In this document: positions 36,451 through 44,627 of the stretch, piece after piece
Layout: each line of letters opens with the position of its first letter
Position numbering within the stretch: the first letter of the stretch is position 1
NCBI GenBank assembly: GCA_004558035.1
Contig: SFEJ01000015.1
Coordinates: 1 to 56,014, forward strand
DNA: 56,014 nt
Direction: 5' to 3'
Origin: Opitutia bacterium
Lineage (GTDB): Bacteria; Verrucomicrobiota; Verrucomicrobiae; Opitutales; UBA953
Notes under the pieces: generated by a model
Seen by the model: the letters and a program-made list of their open reading frames with translations, nothing else
Told to the model about the DNA's origin: nothing
The model's database searches: none
Made by a program: the position numbers and the translations under genes

Positions 36451-37125
36451 TCACGCGGCGTAGACCGTCGGGTCGGGAACGCCGGCCTCGCGGAACGCGG
36501 CGGCGCGCTCGACGCAGGTCGAGCATTTGCCGCAGTGCCTTTCGCCGCCGTTGTAGCACGACCACGTCAGCGCGAACGGCACGCCGAGCCGCGCGCCGAG
36601 CGCGACGATCTCCGCCTTGCTCATGCCGACGAAGGGGCGTTCCAGCCGCACGGGATGCCAGTCGGAGACGCGGACGACGGCGTCGAGCTTTTCCGCGAAT
36701 TCCTCGCGGCAGTCGGGGTAAATCGCGTGGTCGCCGCCGTGCGCGGCGTAGGCGACGGTGTCGCACTTTTCCGCGATCGCCCACGAGGTCGCGAGCGAGA
36801 TCAGCAGCAGATTGCGCGCGGGAACGACGGTCGTCTTCATGCCCGCTTCGTCGTAGGCGCCTTCATAGACGGGAACGCTCGCGTCCGTCAGACTGTTTTT
36901 CCCGAAAAACGCGGAGACGGCGCGCAGGTCCGCCAGGCGGTATTCGACGCCGTAATGCGCGGCGAGCGCGCGCGCCGCATCGATTTCGCGGGAATGGCGC
37001 TGCCCGTAGTTCACGCCGAGCGCGAGCACGCGGCGCTTTTCGGCGACGAGCTTCGCGAGGAGCGTCGCGGAATCCAGCCCGCCCGAAAGAAGGACGACGC
37101 TGCTTTGCGGATTTTCCAGACTCAT
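36451..37125 (-). CDS. queC: 7-cyano-7-deazaguanine synthase
   Basis: Makes preQ0 from 7-carboxy-7-deazaguanine with ammonia and ATP, in queuosine tRNA modification. The PP-loop LLSGGLDSATLLA (about 12-24) is intact, and the C-terminal zinc site has the cysteines of CYNGG...HCGKCSTC. At 224 residues it matches the family. No preQ1 riboswitch is visible; the leader instead carries a tandem heptamer repeat. The other queuosine genes are not in this window. uvrA follows on the same strand. Confidence 0.95.
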   Translation of the reverse strand: MSLENPQSSVVLLSGGLDSATLLAKLVAEKRRVLALGVNYGQRHSREIDAARALAAHYGVEYRLADLRAVSAFFGKNSLTDASVPVYEGAYDEAGMKTTVVPARNLLLISLATSWAIAEKCDTVAYAAHGGDHAIYPDCREEFAEKLDAVVRVSDWHPVRLERPFVGMSKAEIVALGARLGVPFALTWSCYNGGERHCGKCSTCVERAAAFREAGVPDPTVYAA

Positions 37126-37140
37126 GGAAAGGAAGATAAA

Positions 37141-37191
37141 GTTTAAAGGTTAAGGGTTAAAGGTTAAGGGTTAAAGGTTAAAGGTTAAAGG
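37141..37191 (+). repeat. Tandem heptamer repeat GGTTAA(A/G)
   Basis: Six consecutive copies (37148-37189) of GGTTAAG or GGTTAAA, preceded by a degenerate copy. Similar shorter runs occur at about 165-185 and 1775. It lies between the transporter stop and the queC start, read through as its leader on the minus strand. Confidence 0.85.
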
Positions 37192-37230
37192 AAGCCGGAC
37201 GCGCGGGGCTTCACGACTTCCTCGCCTTTT

Positions 37231-38277
37231 TCAAAGGCGCTTCGCGTAGCGGTTCGCGAGGATCGTGCAGACGAGCAGCTGAAGCTGGTGGTAGAACATG
37301 ATCGGCAGCACGATCAGCCCGATGTCCAGGTCGCCCGAAAGCGCCGCCGCGCCGAAGATGACCTTCGCCATCGGCACGCCGGACGCGAGCGTCTTCTTCG
37401 AGCCGCAGAAGACCGTCGTGATCTCCGATTCCTTGTCGAAGCGGCAGAGCTTCGAGACGCCGAAGGAGACGCACAGCGCGACGAGCAGAATCAGCAGCGT
37501 TCCCGCGAAAGTCTGCGCGAGAATCGACACGCCGTAGTTGTTCCAGAGCCCGCGCGCGACCGAATCCGCGAACGACGAGAACACGATGAGCAGGATGACG
37601 AGCTTGTCGAAGACGTTGATGTGTTTTTTGAAGCGCTCGGCGGGCGCGCGCAGCAGCGGGCGCAGCGCCTGCCCGAGCAGAAACGGCAGAAAGAGCAGCA
37701 CGAACAGGTCCAAAATCGTCTTGCCCAGCGGGAGCGAATCGCCGCTCGTCGTCGCGAAGACGCCGATCAGCAGCGGCGTCAGCACGATGCCGAGCAGGCT
37801 CGAGACGGACGCGTTGAAGATCGCCGCGGGAACGTTCCCGCGCGCGATCGCCGTCATCGCCACGGACGAGGAGATCGTCGAGGGCAGCGCGCCGAGAAAA
37901 TAGAAGCCGAGCGCGAGCTGCGCCGGCAGCCAGCCGAGCGCGTCTTCGAAGACGAGGCAGAAAAGGAACGTGAGCAGCGGGAACACGCCGAACGTCATCA
38001 CCTGCACCGCGGTGTGCACCTTCCACGCCAGCAGGCCGTTGCGCAGATTCGCCCACGAAAGCCCGAGCCCGTGAAAGAAGAACACGAGCGCGACGCCCCA
38101 GTTCGCGAGCTCGTCGGCGCGCAGCGTTCCGCCGGTTCTTCCGACTTCCGGGAACAGCGTCGCGAGCCCGACGCAGCCGATCATGCCGTAAAGAAACCAG
38201 TCCTTGTAAAACGCGCCGCCCGATTTCTTCGAGGCGGCGTGGGCGGAGCCGCCCGACCGATTTTCGCCATCGTCCAT
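37231..38277 (-). CDS. Bile acid:sodium symporter-family transporter (SBF-like)
   Basis: A 348-residue polytopic membrane protein with about ten hydrophobic helices. LGALPSTISSSVAMTAIARGN (about 128-148) and the later GSKKTLASGVPMAKVIF are the signatures of the SBF-like subfamily (DUF4137-like), relatives of bacterial ASBT and the fungal Rch1 transporters. The substrate is unknown. The ATG at 38277 lies next to the divergent VWA-like gene. queC follows 105 bp downstream on the same strand, so the two may share transcription. Confidence 0.88.
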   Translation of the reverse strand: MDDGENRSGGSAHAASKKSGGAFYKDWFLYGMIGCVGLATLFPEVGRTGGTLRADELANWGVALVFFFHGLGLSWANLRNGLLAWKVHTAVQVMTFGVFPLLTFLFCLVFEDALGWLPAQLALGFYFLGALPSTISSSVAMTAIARGNVPAAIFNASVSSLLGIVLTPLLIGVFATTSGDSLPLGKTILDLFVLLFLPFLLGQALRPLLRAPAERFKKHINVFDKLVILLIVFSSFADSVARGLWNNYGVSILAQTFAGTLLILLVALCVSFGVSKLCRFDKESEITTVFCGSKKTLASGVPMAKVIFGAAALSGDLDIGLIVLPIMFYHQLQLLVCTILANRYAKRL

Positions 38278-38389
38278 GGAGCGGAAAATGAAACGCCGAA
38301 AGGCGCGCGCGCGCAAGAAAATCGTTGAAGCGTTCCTGCGCGCCCTGTTTCATTGTGGAAAAATCTCCCGCCGTCCCCGCCTTTCGCCC

Positions 38390-39709
38390 ATGCCTTCCGT
38401 GAACCCCGAGGAACAGCCCGTGCTTCCGCCGCCCGCCGTCGCCGACGCGACCGCGACCCGCGACGCGCATTTCATCCTGGGAAGGCTCGTCCGCCGCCCC
38501 GCGCGCCGGCTCGGCGAAAAGCCCGACGGGAACGCCTCCGAAGGGCGCCCGCGCGCGCGTTCCCGCGCGTTCGGCGTCGGCTTCGTCGTCTCCGCCGCGC
38601 TGCACGTCGCGCTGATTCTGCTTTCGATTTTCGTAATCACAAAACGGATACGCGACGTTCCCGAGGAGACGCCGGCCGCCTTCGTCACCGGCGCGGGAGG
38701 CGGGAACGCCGGCGACCCGCGGAACACGGCGGGCCGCATTCTGAAGAAGCCGAAGCTCGACGTGAAGCCGCCGCGCATCGCGTCGAAATCCGCGCACGCC
38801 GCGATCGCACTCCCGCCGATCGAGATGAAGCTGCCGGAGCTTTCCGCGTCGCGCTTCGGCGGCGATTTTTTGTCCGGGCTCGGCGACGGCGGCGCGGGCG
38901 GATTCGGCGGCGGTTCCGGCGGAGGCGTCGGCGCGGGAACGGGACTCGGCCTCGGCGCCGGGAAGGACTTCGTCGCGAAGTTCGCGCCGAAAAAAGTGCT
39001 GGGCGCGACGATGCGCGCGGAAAAGGTCGCCGTCTATCTCGACTGCTCCGGAAGCATGCTCCCGTTCCTGCCGCGCGTGCGCAGGGAGATTTACGAAAAT
39101 TACCCCGACGCGGACATCTTCGAGTTCGACGGCGCGGGAACGCTCGTCGCCGACGGCGAGATCGTCGGCGGGCGCAACGGCAAAGGCAAAAGCCCGAAGC
39201 CGCGCGTCGGCATACGGCTCGACGGCACGGACAAGACGAAGCTTTCGAACGACGGCAAACGTATCCACAAAAAACATGCGGAAGGCTTCGAACAGGGCTC
39301 GCTCGGCGCGTGGCTCGACGTGATGCTCGAAGAAAAATACGACGCGCTCGCCGTCTTTTCGGATTTCTTCGACGGGCTGCGCCAATACGACGAGCACGGC
39401 AAGACGCTCTTCGCGGACTCCGCCTATCGCCCGACGAAGACCGACGCCCGCAAGGCGCGCGACCTGCGCTGGGAGAGCCGCTGGCACGCGACGCTGAAGC
39501 GCCGCCGCGGCACGCCGCGCATTTACCTCTTTTCCATCGGCGCGGATCCGCAGCGCTTTCTCATGGAATGCGTGACGCTTTCCGACGGCGAAATCTCCGA
39601 CGTGCGAAACCTGCGCGCGGAAGTCACCGGAGAAAAGCCCGCGGGCAAAAACTCGCGTTCCCGCGCGCCGAAACGCTCCGCGAAAGACGCCCCCGCCGAC
39701 GACGAGTGA
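38390..39709 (+). CDS. Membrane-anchored VWA-like protein
   Basis: A 439-residue protein with a basic N-terminal part, one transmembrane segment (about 63-84) and a large exported domain. VAVYLDCSGSML (Asp at about 217) fits the DxSxS metal-binding motif of von Willebrand A domains. A Gly-rich stretch (GGAGGFGGGSGGG, about 165-185) and Ala/Pro region precede it. The overall plan, single helix then Gly-rich linker then VWA-like, recalls proteins that neighbour ExbB/ExbD-type systems in this phylum, though none is adjacent here. The ATG at 38390 is chosen over an earlier one at 38276 that would overlap the divergent gene. Role unknown. Confidence 0.65.
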   Translation: MPSVNPEEQPVLPPPAVADATATRDAHFILGRLVRRPARRLGEKPDGNASEGRPRARSRAFGVGFVVSAALHVALILLSIFVITKRIRDVPEETPAAFVTGAGGGNAGDPRNTAGRILKKPKLDVKPPRIASKSAHAAIALPPIEMKLPELSASRFGGDFLSGLGDGGAGGFGGGSGGGVGAGTGLGLGAGKDFVAKFAPKKVLGATMRAEKVAVYLDCSGSMLPFLPRVRREIYENYPDADIFEFDGAGTLVADGEIVGGRNGKGKSPKPRVGIRLDGTDKTKLSNDGKRIHKKHAEGFEQGSLGAWLDVMLEEKYDALAVFSDFFDGLRQYDEHGKTLFADSAYRPTKTDARKARDLRWESRWHATLKRRRGTPRIYLFSIGADPQRFLMECVTLSDGEISDVRNLRAEVTGEKPAGKNSRSRAPKRSAKDAPADDE

Positions 39710-39859
39710 ACGCGCGTTCCCGCGAAAAAAAAAGCGTCCCCGCGCCTCACCGCACGGGAACGCCGATACACACTATGAAAAAAGTCGAGGAGTCGAAAAA
39801 GGTTTAAAAGGTCGAAGAGTAATTACTTTTAAACTCTTGAACTCCTCCGCTCCTGAACT

Positions 39860-40657
39860 TTATTTTCTCCGACGGCGGCGCGTTCCCGCCAGCGCGAGCG
39901 CGCCCAAGCCCGCCAGCAACCCGAACGCCGACGGCTCGGGAATCAGCGGAGTGGAACCGGAAGCGAAAGCCTGGATTTCCTCTGTGGACAACACGCGATT
40001 CCATATCGTCAAATCATCCAAAACGCCCTTAAACTTCGCACCGCCTTGCCATGCGGTTCCGATCTGCTTCAGTTCCTTGGAGCCGAGGTCATACCAAAAT
40101 CCAGTGGAATCCCAATGGGAGACTCCGCTCGGGGTAAAAACATTGCCGTTGATATAAAGCTGCGTGGTTTTGGCATGAGTTCCTCCGGTCGGAACAGAAA
40201 CGAAAGTCACGGTCGTCCAAGAATCTCCGGCGACGGAATACCCGGAATCGTAACTTCCGAACGCCAAGTTCCCGCCCGTCGACTGGATACGAGAATTGGA
40301 ATCGCCCGTAAGCTGAAGGAGAATGCCGTCCCTCCAGTTTTTCACGCGAAAACTGATTGTCACGGCGGAATCGCTCCAAGACGGACCGCTATAAGGATTG
40401 TCCCCACTCCATCCGCTCGTAGAATCCAAAACACCTCCGGAAACATTGTTCGAAAGAGACTCGTTGGCACTAAAACTCCCGCTCGTCCCGACGGACGTAT
40501 AGTAGTCGCTCCACACCGTTTGCGCGCCCGAAAAATCCCAATAAGCGAAAACGCCCTGCGAAAGAGAATTGTTGGAGTTCTCCGAAAAATTGATTGCCGC
40601 TCCGGCGCAGAGCGTTCCCGCGGCGAGGAGAGAGGTAATTGCGATGATGTTTTTCAT
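39860..40657 (-). CDS. LamG-like surface protein with PEP-CTERM sorting signal
   Basis: A 265-residue exported protein. The signal peptide covers about 1-20. The body looks like a single LamG/concanavalin-like jelly roll, with GVFAYWDFSGA near the start and KFKGVLDDLTIWNRVLSTEEI near the end, as in LamG domains. The C-terminus has IPEPSAFGLLAG, a hydrophobic helix and RRRRR: a PEP-CTERM signal for exosortase sorting. It is noticeably richer in A and T than its neighbours. It has repeats on both sides and no exosortase nearby. Likely function: extracellular or surface carbohydrate or matrix binding. Confidence 0.85.
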   Translation of the reverse strand: MKNIIAITSLLAAGTLCAGAAINFSENSNNSLSQGVFAYWDFSGAQTVWSDYYTSVGTSGSFSANESLSNNVSGGVLDSTSGWSGDNPYSGPSWSDSAVTISFRVKNWRDGILLQLTGDSNSRIQSTGGNLAFGSYDSGYSVAGDSWTTVTFVSVPTGGTHAKTTQLYINGNVFTPSGVSHWDSTGFWYDLGSKELKQIGTAWQGGAKFKGVLDDLTIWNRVLSTEEIQAFASGSTPLIPEPSAFGLLAGLGALALAGTRRRRRK

Positions 40658-40900
40658 AAGTGGGAAAAACAGTAATGCCCCCCCCCCAGTATGTCAACCG
40701 CCAAGATGTGAATTTTTCTTTGGGGAGAAAACTTTTCCCGCTTCGTCCATGCGGCGGGAACGCGCGTTCCGGAAAAAATCCGTGCGCGTCCGTGTCCATC
40801 CGTGGTCAAAATCGCTTTCGCGGATTTCCGGAACTTTCCTTAACTTCCTTTGACTTCGCGGTCAAAAAACGTTCCCGCGCCGCAAGACGACGAAGACGTG
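40658..40900. repeat. Family A and D repeat sequence, with a C9 run
   Basis: No gene is visible between the PEP-CTERM gene and trkH. A run of nine C is at about 40679-40687. 'gtgcgcgtccgtgtccatccgtgg' (family D) and a fragment of the family A 'aacttcctttgact' segment lie at about 40780-40870. The family B element begins at 40905. Confidence 0.6.
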
Positions 40901-40904
40901 GACG

Positions 40905-41180
40905 TCTTCGCCCCCAAGCGTTCCCGCGAGCGAGTCCGCATGAAATGCGGAACAAAAATAACCCCATGCGGCTCCGCCGCTTGGGGCAGCGTCCGCAAAA
41001 GAAAATGCGCTTGAAAAGCGCAACTGCCCCGCGGGAACGCCGTGCCGCAAGACGACGAACGCGTCGGGCAGTTGCGCCTTTCAGGCGCGGGGCGCATGCG
41101 GAGCCTTCCCCCAAGCGCGCGCTTCGCGGCGCGCATGGGGTTACCGTTGTTTCGCCCCGATGGGGCTTTGGGGGCGAAGG
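40905..41180. repeat. Family B compound palindromic repeat, copy 2 (inverted relative to copy 1)
   Basis: Opposite orientation to 6461-6700. It opens with 'cttcgcccccaagcg', passes ATGAAATGCGGAAC...AACCCCATGCGG and CGCTTGGGGC, then GCGCAACTG...CAGTTGCGCC, and closes with GCCCCGATGGGGC. The shared blocks run in reverse order with hairpins preserved. It contains two octamer copies. It sits between the PEP-CTERM gene and trkH. Confidence 0.75.
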
Positions 41181-41262
41181 CATTCCTGCCTTCGTTCCCG
41201 CGGCGTCCGATTTCCCGCGAACGCATTTCCGCCGCACGCGTTCCCGCGCGTCCGGACGTTTT

Positions 41263-43038
41263 TCACGTGAGGACGATGGTGTCTTCGGGGAAGCGCGCGC
41301 CCGTCAGGCGGCGGCGGCGCCAGAACGACGCGAGGAAGACGAGCACGCCGATTCGCCCGACGAACATCGCGAACGTCAGCAGCAGCTTCGCTTCCGTGCA
41401 CAGCTTCGGCGTCACGTCGCAGGAAAGCCCGACGGTCGCGACTGCGGAAACCGCCTCGAAGATCAGGAATTCCGCGTCGAGCTCCGGATGGAGCATGCAG
41501 AGCGCGATGGCGACCGCGGCGAAAAGCAGCCCAGAGAGGAGCACGACGACGAGCGCCTGATTGGCGACGTCGCTGTCGAGCCGGCGGCGGAAGATCTCCA
41601 GGTCGCGGTTGCCGGAAAGGAACTGGCGCAGCGCGAGCACGGCGACGGCGAACGTCGTCACCTTGATCCCGCCGGCGGTGGAGAAAGGCGCGCCGCCGAT
41701 GAACATCAGCACCATCATGACGAGCAGCGTTCCCGTCGGGAGCAACGCGGGATCGCCGATGTCGAATCCCGCCGTGCGCGTCGTCGCGGACAGGAAGAAG
41801 GCGCGCATGAAGCCGATGCCGCCGCCCGCGCGGTGCGCCGTCAGCAGCAGCAGGACGACGCCCGCCGCCAGCAGCGCGGCGCTCGTGCAGATCACGATCT
41901 TCGTGTGCGTCGAAAGCCTGACGGGCGGCTCGGCGTTCAGCTTGCGGGAAAAGCGGCGCCGCAGCGAATCGCAGGCGACCAGGAAGAAGTTTTTCCAGAC
42001 GGGAAAGCCGATGCCGCCGATCACCGAAAGCGCGATGATGCCGCCCAGAAAGACCGTGCAGTCGGGCACGCCGGGCGTCGCCAGCCCGTTCGGCAGCGTC
42101 GAAAAGCCCGCGTTGCAGAACGCCATGACCGAATGGAACACCGAAAAGAAGATCGGATCCGCGACCGCCCCCTGCGCGAACGAAAAGTAGATCCACGCCG
42201 CGCCGACGGCCTCGACGGACAGCGTGAAGCCGACGAGCACGCCGAGCACCAGCCCGATCTGCGTCATGTTCTCTTCGCTGAAAAGGTCCTGAAACGCGAA
42301 GCGGTTGCGGATGGAAAGCCCGCCCGCGAAGAAGTAGGCGAAGAAATACGTGATCGCCATCACGCCCAGGCCGCCCAGCTGCGCGAGCGCGAGAATGATG
42401 CACTGCCCGAAGCCCGTCAGCGTTTCCGGCAGGCTCGCCACGGGAACGAGCCCCGTGACGCAGACCGCGCTCGTCGCGAAGAAAAGCGCGTCGGTGAAGG
42501 CGATGCCCGAGACCGTCGCGCGCGGCGTCATCAGCAGCAGCGTTCCCGCGGCGATCAGCGCGGCGAAGCTGAGCATGAAGACGCGCCCCGGCGTCAGGTT
42601 CTGCGTCGGCACGAAATTTCTGCGGAAACGCAGCGCGCGGATGCACGCCGTCAGCGCCGGCGGGAGCGCCGTCGCGCAGTGAAAAAACGCCCAGGTTCCC
42701 GCCGACCAGTTCCAGGGGCTGCCCGGAGCGAAAAAAAGAAACGCCGCGCCCGCGCAGGGGATCGCCAGCGTCAGCAGCGTCTCGGGAACGCAGCGGCGGA
42801 CGTATTCGGAGACGGATTCCTCCAGCAGGAAGACCCGCCAGACTTCCGAAACGAAGAAGGCGAGCGCGGCGGCGGCGACGGCGAGCCCCGTGAGCGCGAG
42901 CCGCGTCGCGTCCGACTGCCAGCCCGCGACGAAAATCACGTCCGCGGCGCACGCGGCCGCGCAGACGAACGCCGCCGCGTTGAACCACATCGCCGCGCGC
43001 GCGCGTCGCCTGCGCACGATTTCCGGATACGCTTTCAT
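41263..43038 (-). CDS. trkH: Potassium uptake protein, TrkH/KtrB family
   Basis: A 591-residue inner-membrane potassium transporter subunit. Four pore-loop repeats with selectivity-filter glycines are visible: SAVCVTGLVPV, HSVMAFCNAGFSTLP, SATTRTAGFDIGD and VSAVATVGLSCDVT. A long N-terminal extension adds further helices before the pore core. The partner TrkA/KtrA RCK subunit is not in the window. The ATG at 43038 gives MKAYPEIVRRRRAR, a typical cytoplasmic start; the upstream open frame runs into a terminator hairpin. It is downstream of the ribosomal-protein pair on the same strand but separated from it by that terminator. Confidence 0.92.
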   Translation of the reverse strand: MKAYPEIVRRRRARAAMWFNAAAFVCAAACAADVIFVAGWQSDATRLALTGLAVAAAALAFFVSEVWRVFLLEESVSEYVRRCVPETLLTLAIPCAGAAFLFFAPGSPWNWSAGTWAFFHCATALPPALTACIRALRFRRNFVPTQNLTPGRVFMLSFAALIAAGTLLLMTPRATVSGIAFTDALFFATSAVCVTGLVPVASLPETLTGFGQCIILALAQLGGLGVMAITYFFAYFFAGGLSIRNRFAFQDLFSEENMTQIGLVLGVLVGFTLSVEAVGAAWIYFSFAQGAVADPIFFSVFHSVMAFCNAGFSTLPNGLATPGVPDCTVFLGGIIALSVIGGIGFPVWKNFFLVACDSLRRRFSRKLNAEPPVRLSTHTKIVICTSAALLAAGVVLLLLTAHRAGGGIGFMRAFFLSATTRTAGFDIGDPALLPTGTLLVMMVLMFIGGAPFSTAGGIKVTTFAVAVLALRQFLSGNRDLEIFRRRLDSDVANQALVVVLLSGLLFAAVAIALCMLHPELDAEFLIFEAVSAVATVGLSCDVTPKLCTEAKLLLTFAMFVGRIGVLVFLASFWRRRRLTGARFPEDTIVLT

Positions 43039-43114
43039 AAAAAAATCAGGAGCTTCGGACTTTACGCGAAGCCGCGGAAAAAGACAACCGCGCAAACGCG
43101 CGGAGCCCGAATCC

Positions 43115-43160
43115 GAAAAACCCGAAAGCGCACTTCCGGGCAGGAAATGCGCTTTCGGGA
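43115..43160 (-). terminator. Rho-independent terminator after bL31
   Basis: CCCGAAAGCGCA (43121-43132) pairs with TGCGCTTTCGGG (43148-43159), a 12-bp stem. The A-run at 43116-43120 gives a T-run on the minus strand. It lies just beyond the bL31 stop and isolates trkH. Confidence 0.9.
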
Positions 43161-43178
43161 GAAAGAAGCGGAAAAGCC

Positions 43179-43430
43179 TCAGCGGGCGCGACGGCGCGCG
43201 AACTTGTTCTGGAACTTTTCGACGCGGCCCGCCGTATCGACGAAGCGCTTTTCGCCCGTGTAGGCGGGGTGCGAGTCGGCCGTGACGTCGCGCGGGATCA
43301 CGAAGTATTCTTCGCCGTCCACCGTGATCTTTTCCTTGGAGGAGAGCGTGGACTTCGTCAGAAACTGGCGTCCGGAAGAAACGTCGCGGAAGCAGACGTT
43401 GTTGACTGTGGGATGAATGTCTTTTTTCAC
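43179..43430 (-). CDS. rpmE2: 50S ribosomal protein bL31, type B (zinc-free)
   Basis: An 83-residue large-subunit protein. MKKDIHPTVNNVCFRDVSSG is the L31 N-terminus, and it ends AYTGEKRFVDTAGRVEKFQNKF, the L31 signature. The zinc-binding CxxC pair of the L31 C+ form is absent; only Cys13 is present, so this is the C-minus (YkgM/RpmE2-like) form that works without zinc. It follows the bL36 gene on the minus strand with a 44-bp gap, and a terminator follows. Confidence 0.93.
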   Translation of the reverse strand: MKKDIHPTVNNVCFRDVSSGRQFLTKSTLSSKEKITVDGEEYFVIPRDVTADSHPAYTGEKRFVDTAGRVEKFQNKFARRRAR

Positions 43431-43474
43431 GGTAAGATTTTCCTGAATGAAACGGTTTGACGAAACGCGACGAA

Positions 43475-43600
43475 TCAGCCCTGGCGCGCCTTGTAGCGCG
43501 GGTGGGTCTTGTTGATGACGTAAATGCGGCCCTTGCGTCGAACGACCTGGCAGTTCGGATGGCGCAGCTTCAGATTTTTAAGCGAAGATGAAACTTTCAT
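43475..43600 (-). CDS. rpmJ: 50S ribosomal protein bL36, zinc-free form
   Basis: A 41-residue ribosomal protein: MKVSSSLKNLKLRHPNCQ and then VVRRKGRIYVINKTHPRYK. Its CxxC and following zinc ligands are lost (only Cys17 remains), matching the C-minus bL36 form. It is upstream of zinc-free bL31, a pairing like the E. coli zinc-starvation set ykgO/ykgM. A perfect TTGACA lies on the minus strand at 43652-43657, but no convincing -10 follows at 17 bp. I see no Zur box. Confidence 0.92.
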   Translation of the reverse strand: MKVSSSLKNLKLRHPNCQVVRRKGRIYVINKTHPRYKARQG

Positions 43601-43711
43601 GATTTGTCTGGAAAATTGTTGAAAGGCAAAAAAACCTTTATTCGGCGAAACTGTCAACAGTCTTTTTTCGGCTTGCGGGCGGGCGGCGGGAACGCGCTTA
43701 ATGGGCGGACC

Positions 43712-44611
43712 GTGGAAACGCCTTCGCCCATCTCCCTTTTCGCGCCCGCGAAAATCAATCTCATGCTCGCCGTCACGGGAACGCGCCCGGACGGCTTTCA
43801 CGCGCTCGTCTCGCTCGTCGCGCCGATTTCGCTCGGCGACTCGCTCGAAGCGGCGGACGCGGCGGCGGATTCGCTCGCGTGCGACGCGCCCGGCGTGCCG
43901 ACGGACTCGAGCAACCTCGTCCTGCGCGCGACCGAGCTCTTCCGCGCGCGCGTTCCCGCGTGCGCGCCCGTCGCGTGGCGGCTCGAAAAACGCGTGCCGC
44001 ACGGCGCGGGGCTCGGCGGCGGGAGCTCCGACGCGGCGGCGGCGCTGCGCCTGCTGAACGCGCGATGCGGGAACGCGCTCGCGGAGGCGGAACTGCGCGA
44101 GCTCGCCGCGCGGCTCGGCTCGGACGTCCCGCTTTTCCTGAGCGGCGTTCCCGTCGTCATGCGCGGGCGCGGCGAACGCGTCGAGGCGCTCCCGCCCGCC
44201 GCCGCCGCGAATCTGCGCGGGCGCCGCTTTCTGCTCTTCAAGCCCGCGTTCGGTGTCTCGACGGCGGAGGCTTACGGCGCGATGAAGCGGAACGCGCCGC
44301 GCGACTACGTCTCCGAGGCGGAGGCGGAAGCGCGCCTGCACGCCTGGACCGACGCGCCGGAAAGCGCCCCGCTCCCGCTCTTCAACAACATGGAGCGCGC
44401 CGTCTTCCGCAAGCATCTCGCCCTGCCCGCCCTCTTCGAGATTCTGCGGGAACGCTGCGGGCTCGAAGCGCACATGAGCGGCAGCGGCAGCGCGTGCTTC
44501 GCGGAAATCTCCGACGCGACGGACGTTCCCGCCGCCGCGCGCGTCGTGCGCGAATGCTGGGGCGAAACCGCCTTCGTGCGGGAAATCTCCCTGCGGACGC
44601 GCGCGGACTGA
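43712..44611 (+). CDS. ispE: 4-diphosphocytidyl-2-C-methyl-D-erythritol kinase
   Basis: A GHMP kinase of the non-mevalonate isoprenoid pathway, phosphorylating CDP-ME. The 299 residues show FAPAKINLMLAV (residues about 10-21), the ATP loop PHGAGLGGGSSDAAAALRLL, GSDVPLFLSG and the C-terminal MSGSGSACFA. No ATG is near; the GTG at 43712 gives the family N-terminus, whereas the longer frame from 43604 is spacer. It is convergent with sufD, with only 16 bp between stops. It is extremely GC-rich, like the rest of the core. Confidence 0.93.
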   Translation: METPSPISLFAPAKINLMLAVTGTRPDGFHALVSLVAPISLGDSLEAADAAADSLACDAPGVPTDSSNLVLRATELFRARVPACAPVAWRLEKRVPHGAGLGGGSSDAAAALRLLNARCGNALAEAELRELAARLGSDVPLFLSGVPVVMRGRGERVEALPPAAAANLRGRRFLLFKPAFGVSTAEAYGAMKRNAPRDYVSEAEAEARLHAWTDAPESAPLPLFNNMERAVFRKHLALPALFEILRERCGLEAHMSGSGSACFAEISDATDVPAAARVVRECWGETAFVREISLRTRAD

Positions 44612-44627
44612 GCGCGCGGAGACGCGC

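Noticed and set aside
40806..41237. Several short open frames between the PEP-CTERM gene and trkH
   Set aside because: All are translations of the family B palindrome and the octamer-rich spacer.
43629..43657. Possible strong promoter before rpmJ
   Set aside because: A perfect TTGACA is present, but at 17 bp the -10 would be TTTTTT; kept only as a remark.
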